Positions 43,622 to 52,995 of a DNA stretch of 64,000 nucleotides are shown here, in pieces. Made by a program: the position numbers and the translations under genes. The DNA comes from Bacteroides sp. MSB163 (lineage in GTDB: Bacteria > Bacteroidota > Bacteroidia > Bacteroidales > Bacteroidaceae), in NCBI RefSeq assembly GCF_036416795.1, contig NZ_CP143867.1:5076001-5140000 (forward strand), read 5' to 3'. Each line of letters begins with the position of its first letter. Position 1 is the stretch's first letter. The notes below the pieces were generated by a model. The model was not told where the DNA came from. It searched no databases and worked only from the letters and a program-made list of their open reading frames with translations.

Positions 43622-44887
43622 TTATAATAAATTGCGATCATATAAAGAGACATTTCGCTTATAGTTCATATTTAATTGAGTTTCTACAACAGAAAGTAAT
43701 AACAAGACAGAAAACATTGTAAAAACATTAGTAGTAAATGGTCTTTGCTGAAAGTTAACAAAAAGTATGACAAGACATTTTATACAATTCCAATTTAAAA
43801 ATTTCCATTTAGACACAAAAGATTTTATAAGAATTCTCCAAAAAAAAATTTGAACTATAAGATATCCGACAATGCCATATAATGCTAAGATGGTAAAAGG
43901 ATTAGTAGAAATACCATGATGTTCTTCCTCATATTGGACACCGACGCCAAGTAACTTATTTTCGATAAAAAGTTTATAAGCATTACTCGTTGATTCCGAT
44001 CTATTATTACCTTGAAATCCCCTTTCATCATCCTGTTCTAATCTATGCAAGGATAATTCATAAATCCGATCATATGGAGATATATCTTTCTGAGATATAA
44101 TGAGGAAAATTAATCCTGAAACCACACTAGAAAAAACTACCAATCTCTGAATTGAGGTTATATAAAAAAACAAGTAAAATAATAGTAAAGTCAGAATGTG
44201 AGCCAGAGAAAAAGTCATAATTGGTAATACCAACAAAACGACTTCGCACGTTTTATTCTTTACTATCAATTTATTGATACATAATGCTATCATTGAAAAA
44301 AAAGCCAATGTTCCCGGTTCATCAAATATACCAGAATATCTAATTATAGGATGAGGTACCGGAGGTATGTAAGTATTACAAACGGTGAAAAAGAATGCCG
44401 CTACTGGTCTTCCATCTTGAGCTGTATAATTAAACAAAGGAGGATAATTAAAAATCAACACAGACAACCATCCGATAAACCCTAAAAAAACTATAATCGT
44501 TAATAAATACACATACTGCTTGCAGAATGCTCTTTTACCAATGCAGTTAGTGATAACCGTACAAATTAGAAAAACGATTAAAACTTGAACTACGTTTGAT
44601 ATAGAGCATAAATCAGAGTGATAGACATTTAAGAAACTAAAAAAAACTATCATCCCCCAGAAGACACAAAACGATTGTACCACAAAAGTCCTTGCTAATT
44701 TAACATATATAGCAAGCATCAAAAAAGAAAGCAATATAAGTATTAGAGAGCCAGGGAAATTCAATGCGTAACAAAAGACAAATGGATGTGCAACAATTAA
44801 TATCATCCATATTAAAACGGAAAACAGCCTCGATTGCTTTATACAAAAATTACTATAAGACATAAATACAGTGTTAACCCACTTCAT
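43622..44887 (-). CDS. wzy: O-antigen/capsule polymerase, Wzy-like
   Basis: 421 residues with about 10-11 hydrophobic segments and a large central periplasmic loop (RYSGIFDEPGTLAF at about 190, then NRSESTSNAYKLFIENKLLGVGVQYEEEHHGISTNPF further on). The last part matches the typical Wzy pattern G-G---HN--L. Extremely AT-rich and poorly conserved in sequence, as Wzy proteins usually are. It joins flipped repeat units into long chains in the periplasm. Assignment rests on topology, position in the locus and absence of another polymerase. Confidence 0.82.
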   Translation of the reverse strand: MKWVNTVFMSYSNFCIKQSRLFSVLIWMILIVAHPFVFCYALNFPGSLILILLSFLMLAIYVKLARTFVVQSFCVFWGMIVFFSFLNVYHSDLCSISNVVQVLIVFLICTVITNCIGKRAFCKQYVYLLTIIVFLGFIGWLSVLIFNYPPLFNYTAQDGRPVAAFFFTVCNTYIPPVPHPIIRYSGIFDEPGTLAFFSMIALCINKLIVKNKTCEVVLLVLPIMTFSLAHILTLLLFYLFFYITSIQRLVVFSSVVSGLIFLIISQKDISPYDRIYELSLHRLEQDDERGFQGNNRSESTSNAYKLFIENKLLGVGVQYEEEHHGISTNPFTILALYGIVGYLIVQIFFWRILIKSFVSKWKFLNWNCIKCLVILFVNFQQRPFTTNVFTMFSVLLLLSVVETQLNMNYKRNVSLYDRNLL

Positions 44888-44938
44888 TATGAGCCATATA
44901 CCAAAGACATGACCTTAATGAAAGAATCTTTGGATAAA

Positions 44939-45793
44939 TTATATTACTATATACTTTCTCCAAAACGAATCATACTCCCATTTTTCAAAAGCATGGCAAC
45001 CAAAGGGCAATTTACCCTTTTTATTATAGAGATATGAAGGATTAGTTTCAAAAGCAAAATCAGCTGCTTCATCACAGGAAGGTATATTAGCTTTTGCATT
45101 CCATGCGAGATTAGCCCAACTACCAAAAATAAAATCCTCATTAATTAGACTAGTACGAATAAAAAAAGACAAATTATTTTTTATGCCTATGGATTTCAAT
45201 AGTACTTTAATAAGAAATAAAATCCATTCAACTATAATTGGATGACTGCGAAAATGAATCAAATCTTTTCTATAGTAGTACTTCATCAGAGCTACAGGTT
45301 TTAAATATGGCATATACTTATTTCCATATAGTATCTGAAGACAATACTTAATACGCCGTAAAGAAAAGCCGCCATTACCTACGCCCATAAATTCTTTAGT
45401 TACGTTTTTCTCTTTCGAATAGAAATGAGGAGCACCAATATAGTCATAATTCTTATCGCACCAATATTGCAGACTATCATAAAACACCCATGCATCCAAT
45501 TGATATATCAACATATAGTCATAATCAATATATCGCAAATAAAAAGCCGGAGTTAGACATAACTTATTATAGCCTTTAACAGATGAGAAATAGGATTTAT
45601 CAAAATAATCCACCAAGAAAGATTTATTATATTCTTCAAATACCGCTTTATAAACAGTAGTATCCAAATCTTCATAAGTAAACAAATGGATTATATGACC
45701 ATTTAGCACCGTCAATACCCGTCTCAATGAAGCCATTTCAATCGGTTTAGGATTAGCATTATATATCGGTATAACTACAACGCATGTTGTCAT
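44939..45793 (-). CDS. DUF5672 family protein, putative glycosyltransferase
   Basis: 284 residues. It starts TTCVVVIPIYNANPKPIEMA and contains YNKLCLTPAFYLRYIDYDYMLIYQLDAWVF, with a DxD-like patch YQLDAW, and NYDYIGAPHFY and GVGNGGFSLRRI. This is the DUF5672 pattern, a GT-like fold often found in capsule and O-antigen clusters. The last part has EDFIFGSWA, also typical. Its start overlaps the ThDP enzyme by 4 bases. A glycosyltransferase role is likely but unproven. Confidence 0.75.
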   Translation of the reverse strand: MTTCVVVIPIYNANPKPIEMASLRRVLTVLNGHIIHLFTYEDLDTTVYKAVFEEYNKSFLVDYFDKSYFSSVKGYNKLCLTPAFYLRYIDYDYMLIYQLDAWVFYDSLQYWCDKNYDYIGAPHFYSKEKNVTKEFMGVGNGGFSLRRIKYCLQILYGNKYMPYLKPVALMKYYYRKDLIHFRSHPIIVEWILFLIKVLLKSIGIKNNLSFFIRTSLINEDFIFGSWANLAWNAKANIPSCDEAADFAFETNPSYLYNKKGKLPFGCHAFEKWEYDSFWRKYIVI

Positions 45794-47526
45794 TTTAATA
45801 GCTTTTTCATAAGTCCAACCCCTTTATCACCTAGCACATTTTTTACACTCTTTTTCAGAACCTGTTTCATATCCCCCATCATACCGGTGCTTGTTATTAA
45901 CCTTAAAGCTTCATTCTCATCAATATCACGAGTGAAAACTTCAAAAATACAAGAACGTGTAATTTCCGGTGAGACAAACTTATCTTTACTGGCTAAGAAT
46001 TCTTCTTTTGTAGAAGCTGTATAATAATCCATTCCCAAACTTTTAGCATAATCCCGGACTAACGTACGCGACTGATTTCCAAAATGACCTGCCGCTGCAA
46101 TATAAGGATCAACATCTTCCTTAAAAATAGAACCAGGATTTAAATAATGAGTAAATTCACATCCTTTACCATTATTCACCAATAATATACGCAAGTTATT
46201 TCCTTTGTGTCGATTGCCAAGGGCATTCATATCATAAAAGAAAGCCAAGTCACCAACAATGCCAAAATATAATTTCTGTGGATGAATAATTGATGCCCCG
46301 AGAAGAGAGGACAACATTCCATCTGTACCAAAGCCACCCACATTGCATGCCGAATGAATAGATTTAGAAACTTCAAAAAAATCCCATGAACGAAGAGATG
46401 TGAGAATTCCCAAATGAAACACACTATTTTCTGGCAAGCTTGGGGCTAATTCCTTGGCCATCCAAATATTCGACAATGGCAATTCAGGTATAGCAGTATA
46501 ACAACGAGTATATTCTGTACGGCATTGGTTCAAAAAAGAAATACCTGGTTGAATATCTTTATCTTTATATCGCTCAAAGAAATGTTTCTCACTCATAGCA
46601 AAAAGATGGGTTAGTTTCCCATAGCGATCACGCATTTGTCCATCCCGATTCACACGCCATACTTCGGCAGCTTTATCCCCCATATTAAAATGATCGCCAG
46701 ATATTTCACCTAAATGTATCAACAGTTTGATATCATTTAAACACTCCGCATTCTGTTTAGTTAATAATGCGTCGATTTGCCGAAATTCTCCCTTATATCC
46801 ACTTGTATGATCACAAAATACTACCGCATTATGATTAGCGCAAAAATCATCTATTGCTTGCGTAGACTTTTCATCAAATTGTTGGTGAGATCCTATAAAT
46901 ACAGCTATTTTACCTTGTGGTAGAGAAGGAAGGTCATCATCCCAATCTATGCGCCTCACCGTTTTTATTTTAGGCAAATCTTTTACCGATAAGTCCCTAC
47001 TATACGTCGTTTCAAGATTGATATGAGAAGGGCCACCTCCATTTAGTGTCAAAGCAGAAATAGCCTGATTAATTTTTAAAGCTGCATATTCAGCGTCTTT
47101 ATCATCTCTCACCGATGGAATATACGTACTGAAGGTTACAATGTCATTCGGCTGTACACTGCGGTCGGTCACCTGATCATATAAATTACCTAATCTTCTG
47201 AGATCCTGCGTACCTGTTACTACCAAGATAGGAAGCTTACGATAAAAGGCTTCTGTCAAAGCAGGCATATAGTTTCGCGCAGCTGTTGCACCTGTACATG
47301 TGATCATAACAGGTTCACCACTTTCCTCCGCCATGCCACAAGCCATATAAGCCGCTGAGCGTTCATCTACAGACGAAATCATTTCAAAACTTCCGTCATA
47401 CATCAATGAGGCATTGAGCATCATATTAGTGGCGCCCGGAGATGTAACTATTTTTCTTATTCTAAAATCTTTTAGAAGCCTTATCAATATTTGTATGCCT
47501 CTCTCACTTGAATAGTAGGTATTCAT
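45790..47526 (-). CDS. Thiamine diphosphate-dependent enzyme of capsule locus (MenD/decarboxylase-like)
   Basis: 578 residues with the three-domain ThDP layout. The N-terminal pyrimidine domain has the activating Glu in ISSVDERSAAYMACGMAEESG (about residue 54) and CTGATAARNYMPALTEAFY. The middle domain is weakly conserved (IAVFIGSHQQFD). The C-terminal PP domain has the Mg/ThDP motif GDLAFFYDMNALGN...LLVNNG. It probably makes or modifies an unusual acyl or keto-sugar building block by carboligation or decarboxylation; the substrate is unknown. Its position next to a pyruvyltransferase-containing set is suggestive only. Upstream lies the dead acyltransferase. Confidence 0.8.
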   Translation of the reverse strand: MNTYYSSERGIQILIRLLKDFRIRKIVTSPGATNMMLNASLMYDGSFEMISSVDERSAAYMACGMAEESGEPVMITCTGATAARNYMPALTEAFYRKLPILVVTGTQDLRRLGNLYDQVTDRSVQPNDIVTFSTYIPSVRDDKDAEYAALKINQAISALTLNGGGPSHINLETTYSRDLSVKDLPKIKTVRRIDWDDDLPSLPQGKIAVFIGSHQQFDEKSTQAIDDFCANHNAVVFCDHTSGYKGEFRQIDALLTKQNAECLNDIKLLIHLGEISGDHFNMGDKAAEVWRVNRDGQMRDRYGKLTHLFAMSEKHFFERYKDKDIQPGISFLNQCRTEYTRCYTAIPELPLSNIWMAKELAPSLPENSVFHLGILTSLRSWDFFEVSKSIHSACNVGGFGTDGMLSSLLGASIIHPQKLYFGIVGDLAFFYDMNALGNRHKGNNLRILLVNNGKGCEFTHYLNPGSIFKEDVDPYIAAAGHFGNQSRTLVRDYAKSLGMDYYTASTKEEFLASKDKFVSPEITRSCIFEVFTRDIDENEALRLITSTGMMGDMKQVLKKSVKNVLGDKGVGLMKKLLK

Positions 47527-47528
47527 AA

Positions 47529-48452
47529 TTATTTCAATTTTATTTTTTCAAAAAAATATCTCTGTATATATGGATTTTTGATGTGCTCCACCACATAAGC
47601 TACTGCGGCACAAGCCATAAATAGCGCCACTGAAGATAAAATAATAACAACATACTCGAATTGGTGGTACCACTCACCTACTACATTTACAGATAGTACA
47701 TAAAAATGGTCGTAGTATGAAGTAGAAAAATGCCGAAACATCCTTTGGCTAACTCATTTATCCAACGATTTTGAAGTCTGATTTGTAAAAAATACATAAA
47801 CAGTATTATAGTAGAGAGAATTATAAAAGGATTATTGTATCCAAAATATTTCTGGGAAAGATTCTCTTGCCAAGGAATGTGATTCGTCAAAATTACATAT
47901 CCCACACCCACGGTACGCAACAGATCAGCCACAAAAGTAATCCGTTAGAAGTAAATCGTTTATAAATAGAATACAACATTGAAAATAGTAAGAAGAATAA
48001 CGAAATAATTCAAAGTCTTATTATCAATATCGCGTAAAGAGCGTTCAACTAATGAAATAATCAAAAGGAACATAATAAAAGCTATCACGAACCAGTTGTG
48101 TGTAAATATACAACTAAAAAATAACTCGCTCCAACTAAAAGGATACCCTAACACTAAAATACAAAAAATATTGGTAATCAAGCTATAGATGGAACAATCT
48201 ATTATTAACCTTATAATTTGAGGTACAATACATTTAATGCCACGCCATCTACTAATTAGAATAAACAGATTTATCCACAGCTAATCCGTTAATTATCAAC
48301 CAAATTATTCCATCGATTTCACTATCATAAGATTTAGTATATCCACATGACTAGGCACATTTTATTACAAGATGATGAACTATTATTATAAATATTGCCA
48401 CTAAACGCAACAACTCAAAATTAGAATCTCTAACTTTTAGTTTGCTTTCCAT
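47529..48452 (-). pseudogene. Acyltransferase_3 family O-acetyltransferase, multiply broken
   Basis: Pieces on the minus strand from ATG 48452 read VRDSNFELLRLVAIFIIIVHHL (the family's N-terminal helix), then a TAG. They continue in other frames through SELFFSCIFTHNWFVIAFIMFLLIISL, then ADLLRTVGVGYVILTNHIPW, FGIFLLHTTTIFMYYL and EWYHQFEYVVIILSSVALFM to 47529. At least four lesions (nonsense and frameshifts) are needed to join them, but the order and spacing match one membrane acyltransferase of about 310 residues. The live version would have acetylated a capsule sugar. Neighbours on both sides are intact. Confidence 0.8.
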
Positions 48453-48458
48453 ATCATT

Positions 48459-49559
48459 TCATCTTAATAATTTTCTAATATATTGTTCCAATCGGCAAGC
48501 CATTATAGGATTTAAACGATAAGCCACATATCTCAATTTTCTTTTTATACTATTATATTCAGATAGAGATGCCCAACAACCACTGTAATAATCATTGGTT
48601 CCCTCTATGCTTTCATCGATATGTCCAAATGAAAGATTATTCAGAAAAGAATCAATACATTTAGCCAATCCTTCTTTAGGCAAGGTAAATGTAAAGTTCC
48701 CAATAGCATCAAGTATTTTCGAATTATCAAACCGACGATCGTATAACCGATCGTAAGTCACTTGATAACACCTTATAGGATAATTTAATTGATGACATTG
48801 GTTTATGACTACCACATCCGGTCGTTTCCCAAGATACTTGCCTAACGCATCCATATATACCTCTAAAACGTCATTCCAACTTATAGATTGCCCCACTGTT
48901 ATATGGAAAGCCTCACCAAAAGCTTTAGCATTTCCTATTAAACGTACTATACAGGTTGCTACATCATAGCCGTAAGTTAATGTCGTGATATGCTGCATTA
49001 TATCATCTGAAACGACAATCGGTCTGCCTTTCAATGCCCGATATATAAAAGTATCCTTGTCAAATACCCCTAACTGTAATCTGTTTTCACTATATGTAAT
49101 ATAGGGGCGAATAATGGTGAAATTCTTTTTCCCTGATCTCTTTAAAATGACTTCTTGTCTGGCTTTGCACAAAGCGTATTCATCGGTTTTCAGATATTTC
49201 TTATCTTCTACAGTATCTAAGATTAATGGTGAATCTTCAGTAATAATGGAATCATCGGCATATACTCTGGAGCTACTAAGAAAAAAATATTGATCTGTTG
49301 CACCTAAAAGGACTTCATGCCTTATTCGAAAATCACTTGTTGTATAAGTCATGAAATCAATAATAGCTTTATAATACCTTTCATTGAGCAAGCTTTGCAT
49401 AAAAATCATATCATGAGCATCACCTACAATATATGTTATATTCCTCTCTTGTTTCCTTTTTATTCGAGAAGTACAAAAGACATGATGTCCTTGTTGTGAA
49501 AGTATTTTCACAACGTGAATACCCATCGCTCCAGTACCTCCTAAAACTAAAATATTCAT
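48459..49559 (-). CDS. NAD(P)-dependent epimerase/dehydratase (extended SDR-like)
   Basis: 366 residues. The Rossmann start is MNILVLGGTGAMGIHVVKIL. It then has FFLSSSRVYADD and a catalytic-type Tyr/Lys region TDEYALCKARQEVILKRSG (Y-xxx-K). The longer C-terminal part with IRCYQVTYDRLYDRRFDNSKI and the tail QYIRKLL is typical of atypical SDRs of capsule loci and isoflavone-reductase-like forms. It probably reduces or epimerises a nucleotide sugar; substrate unknown. Starts 12 bases after the pyruvyltransferase gene. Confidence 0.82.
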   Translation of the reverse strand: MNILVLGGTGAMGIHVVKILSQQGHHVFCTSRIKRKQERNITYIVGDAHDMIFMQSLLNERYYKAIIDFMTYTTSDFRIRHEVLLGATDQYFFLSSSRVYADDSIITEDSPLILDTVEDKKYLKTDEYALCKARQEVILKRSGKKNFTIIRPYITYSENRLQLGVFDKDTFIYRALKGRPIVVSDDIMQHITTLTYGYDVATCIVRLIGNAKAFGEAFHITVGQSISWNDVLEVYMDALGKYLGKRPDVVVINQCHQLNYPIRCYQVTYDRLYDRRFDNSKILDAIGNFTFTLPKEGLAKCIDSFLNNLSFGHIDESIEGTNDYYSGCWASLSEYNSIKRKLRYVAYRLNPIMACRLEQYIRKLLR

Positions 49560-49571
49560 ATCTTCAAAAGT

Positions 49572-50672
49572 TTAGTTTTCAATCGAACCTCTCAAGAAAT
49601 CAACTGATGCATCCCTATGATCTTGAAGAATTTTCTGAACAGAAAAATAATCTATAGGTTCTTTCAATGACTTATTTGTACCATTATAAAGTCGATTACT
49701 CAATCCAAACAGATTAAGTAAATCATAAATTCGAGAATTTTGAGACTTTTTATCATTATCAGAAAATCTCTTAAAAGCAACAAAATTTTTAGAAAGATTG
49801 ATAGATAAAGCACAAGCGTGAAACGAATCTGTACATACCATAGATGACTGAGCGATAAGTTCTACAAATTCGTATGGACCTGCATCCTGACATTTAGTTG
49901 CTTCATTTATCAAAATGGTTTCGTTCTCCAATGAGGGAATCAAAACAATATTTGATATTCCAGTAATCCGCTTTACCTCTTCAAGCTGTAAAGCGTATTC
50001 TACGCGATTCCCTATAAAATAGCATAAAATATAATTCTGCGGCAAAGTCAATGATAACTGCGATTTCTTCGCAAAACTAAGCCATTTTGAACTTGAAAGA
50101 AGAAATGTAGGATCTAAAACCTGCCTGACATCATTTCTGCTCAAAAGAGTATTCAAAAAATCAGCCATCCCCCCTTCCCTTACTCCTATGTGAGTGAACT
50201 TGTTTAATAAACACTTAACCTGTTCTATATATGCCTGAGGAATATCGATTGTTCCAATACTTGAGGCATAAGCCACACGTTTACAATTACCTGCATAAGC
50301 TAAAAACATAAACGGGTCAAAGTTGTGATAACAATTCCATATTTGATCACTGCCAGTAATAAAAACATCTGATTCTTTTAATAGATTTCGATACTGCTTT
50401 TCAGTATGTATATGAATATGGTTATAATTTTCCTTGTTAAAAGAACGAATCTTCTTATCTTTATCGGTACGCCCAAACTTTTTTAATGCCTCTTTCACAA
50501 CAATCTTCAAAAGAAAAAATAGTCTTTTCTTTAGAGAGAAATTTTCAGGAGAAAACGAATGTACAAAACGTACATTGTAATCCATCTCTTTCAGTATCTC
50601 ATAAAGAGCGTAAGACTGAAGACTAGTACCATAATTCCCTGTACCCAGCCATGTTACTAAATTCACATACAT
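49572..50672 (-). CDS. Polysaccharide pyruvyltransferase family protein
   Basis: 366 residues. The start VTWLGTGNYGTSLQSYALYE is the GNxGxxLQ-type motif of PF04230. VFITGSDQIWN is the second hallmark, followed by YASSIGT and the C-terminal VCTDSFHACALSINLSKNFV. These enzymes add a ketal-linked pyruvate from PEP to a hexose, giving the capsule negative charge. Negatively charged pyruvate and uronic acids (from ugd) would make this an acidic capsule. It lies between the flippase and the SDR gene. Confidence 0.9.
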   Translation of the reverse strand: MYVNLVTWLGTGNYGTSLQSYALYEILKEMDYNVRFVHSFSPENFSLKKRLFFLLKIVVKEALKKFGRTDKDKKIRSFNKENYNHIHIHTEKQYRNLLKESDVFITGSDQIWNCYHNFDPFMFLAYAGNCKRVAYASSIGTIDIPQAYIEQVKCLLNKFTHIGVREGGMADFLNTLLSRNDVRQVLDPTFLLSSSKWLSFAKKSQLSLTLPQNYILCYFIGNRVEYALQLEEVKRITGISNIVLIPSLENETILINEATKCQDAGPYEFVELIAQSSMVCTDSFHACALSINLSKNFVAFKRFSDNDKKSQNSRIYDLLNLFGLSNRLYNGTNKSLKEPIDYFSVQKILQDHRDASVDFLRGSIEN

Positions 50673-50691
50673 ATAGTCAAGAAAACAATAG

Positions 50692-52218
50692 TTAATTATT
50701 CCGTATCTTATTTAAGACAAAGGACTTTATTCTTTTACGTTCAGCACGATCCATGCCAAACAAAAAAGTGCTCCCTACTATGGAAATAAAACTAACAGAC
50801 GCAACCAAGATGAATCTCACAAAACCATACGGCATTATATATACAATGAGAACAGGAAGAATCAAAGATATAGCCGTCACCACAGCAACTCTTAATAAAA
50901 CCTGTATTACAAACACGCGAATAGGAAAGCCGACCTGTTTATTCATCAAATATAAACGCACAAAAACAAGGTAAGTATAAACAGTGATATAAGCTACATA
51001 GGCTGTATAAGGCGGCATTCCCAAGAAAAAAAAGATACATGTTAAAGGTAGCACTAAACACCCTAATCCACCCACATAAATATAAAATTTCTTTATATGT
51101 CCCGTAGCTTGAGCTAATGTCGTAAGAGGAGCTGCCGGTAAATCAATCAAAGTTCCTAACATGGCTAATTGCCAAAAGATAACGGCATGCCGCGGCACTT
51201 CCTTTAACCATAATGACAAAAGAAAATCTGCCTCCAATACAAAAGGTATAAAAAAAACAAGCATCAGCAAGTAGGAATACTTGCCACCTTGACGGACAAG
51301 AATAAAACACGATTCATAATTTTTATCAGCATATGTTTTTATAATCTGCGGATTTAATGCTGTTGTAAAATTATTCACAAACTGTTTTACACCGGCCTCG
51401 GCCTGCCCTGCTACCCCTCGTGCAGCATTAACTGCAACGCCAAAAAACAAATTAGATACAATGTTGACTCCTTGCGTATTGAAAAGATATGCTCCGGTTC
51501 CTAAAAAATTCCATCCAGCAAAGCCAAACATTTCACGTGTAAGATTTTTATCTAATTTTGCCGTATATTTGCATTCTTTAAAATGAAGCGAACAATAACG
51601 ACCATATATCAAACGGATAATTAAAGACGACAAAGCTAATAAAACGCCATACAATATCAAGTGATCAAAAGCTACAATAAATAATAAATAAGCAGACACA
51701 AACTTCAACGCCGCCTCTAGTAACCCTACATAAGCGAATATGTTCATCCGTTCATGCGCTATAATCACCGCGCTATAAGGTAAGCTTACTAAAGAAATAA
51801 TAAAATTGAGAAGTGAACACTGCAATACCCAAAAAGCTGCCGACAAACGGTCTTCAGGAATCTGCATATAAGCATACATAAAATATACACCTATCCCTTC
51901 TACCGCAATGGCTACAATTAATGAAAGTCTCAATTGAATGTTTACACTTGTAGAAAATATTTGCTTCAGCTTATCTTTGTTTCCTTTCCCTAATTCAAAC
52001 GTAATAAATCGTGTTATAGAATTCGACAGAGCAGCTGAGATTATCGAAAACATCACAACCATTCCACCTACGATATTGTATATTCCATAATCCTCTACAC
52101 CTAACACCTCAAGAACAATTCTTGAAGTATATAGATTCACTATTAAGATTACAAACGTACGTATATATAGTAAAAGAGTGTTTTTAGCTACCCTTTTATT
52201 GCTAGAGACTTGTGCCAT
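50692..52218 (-). CDS. wzx: Repeat-unit flippase, Wzx-like
   Basis: 508 residues with about 12-14 membrane segments. The start RVAKNTLLLYIRTFVILIVNLYTSRIVLEVLGVEDYGIYN is typical of the MOP/MATE-like Wzx branch. PYSAVIIAHERMNIFAYVGLLEA and GVAVNAARGVAGQAEAGVKQFVNNF are further landmarks. It flips undecaprenyl-linked repeat units across the inner membrane for the polymerase. Only one such gene is present. It follows the rfbC-type epimerase by 69 bases. Confidence 0.93.
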   Translation of the reverse strand: MAQVSSNKRVAKNTLLLYIRTFVILIVNLYTSRIVLEVLGVEDYGIYNIVGGMVVMFSIISAALSNSITRFITFELGKGNKDKLKQIFSTSVNIQLRLSLIVAIAVEGIGVYFMYAYMQIPEDRLSAAFWVLQCSLLNFIISLVSLPYSAVIIAHERMNIFAYVGLLEAALKFVSAYLLFIVAFDHLILYGVLLALSSLIIRLIYGRYCSLHFKECKYTAKLDKNLTREMFGFAGWNFLGTGAYLFNTQGVNIVSNLFFGVAVNAARGVAGQAEAGVKQFVNNFTTALNPQIIKTYADKNYESCFILVRQGGKYSYLLMLVFFIPFVLEADFLLSLWLKEVPRHAVIFWQLAMLGTLIDLPAAPLTTLAQATGHIKKFYIYVGGLGCLVLPLTCIFFFLGMPPYTAYVAYITVYTYLVFVRLYLMNKQVGFPIRVFVIQVLLRVAVVTAISLILPVLIVYIMPYGFVRFILVASVSFISIVGSTFLFGMDRAERKRIKSFVLNKIRNN

Positions 52219-52287
52219 TTTTCATTCTCACGGTTAGGATATCCTTCATCCTTATCCCCTTTCTTTTTGAAGTCTTGTATTCTTACG

Positions 52288-52857
52288 TCAATATTGATCA
52301 ACGCTATAATCAAACATTAAATTCGCATTTTTCAATATAGGATGCTTTTGGTCTTTTTCACTCAATACAACTTTGTCCATCGGGATCCTCCAATCAATTC
52401 TCAAATCTGGATCATCCCACGCCAAGGCCCCTTCACACTCCGGAGCATAAAAGTTATCACACTTATATTGAAATATCACCTCATCACTCAACACACTGAA
52501 ACCATGCGCAAAACCTCTTGGTATAAAGAACTGGTGATGATTTTCCTCTGTAAGTTCTACAGCTACATGCCGTCCGAAAGTCGGAGAGCCTTTTCTTATA
52601 TCCACAGCAACATCAAGAACTGAGCCTTTCACTACACGCACCAGTTTACTTTGCGCAAAAGGGGGAAACTGAAAGTGCAAACCACGAATGACACCATAGG
52701 ATGATTTAGATTCATTATCCTGCACGAATGTCGTCTTACAAACTTTTTCTTCAAACTCTCCCTGATTGAAGGACTCAAAAAAATAACCGCGACTATCTTT
52801 AAAAAGACGAGGTACAATGATTACGACTCCTTCAATGGCTGTTTTCACAACTTCCAT
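52288..52857 (-). CDS. rfbC: dTDP-4-dehydrorhamnose 3,5-epimerase-like enzyme
   Basis: 189 residues, the usual RfbC length. FKDSRGYFFESFN is the substrate loop, GVIRGLHFQFPP carries the catalytic His region, and AVDIRKGSPTFGRH and IPRGFAHGFSVLSD follow in order. It epimerises C3 and C5 of dTDP-4-keto-6-deoxyglucose. rfbA, rfbB and rfbD are not in the window, so the other rhamnose steps would come from elsewhere, or the enzyme acts on another 4-keto sugar. It sits between gmd and wzx. Confidence 0.93.
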   Translation of the reverse strand: MEVVKTAIEGVVIIVPRLFKDSRGYFFESFNQGEFEEKVCKTTFVQDNESKSSYGVIRGLHFQFPPFAQSKLVRVVKGSVLDVAVDIRKGSPTFGRHVAVELTEENHHQFFIPRGFAHGFSVLSDEVIFQYKCDNFYAPECEGALAWDDPDLRIDWRIPMDKVVLSEKDQKHPILKNANLMFDYSVDQY

Positions 52858-52995
52858 ATCGATAAAAAATATTACAATCCACTATAGACATCCACTTCTC
52901 CCCAACCTCTATCACATCAATAATATATAAATATAAGTGATTTAACGGTTTTTAGAAAACAGTTGAATGGTTGAATTTAAATCAGAATCAATCAG

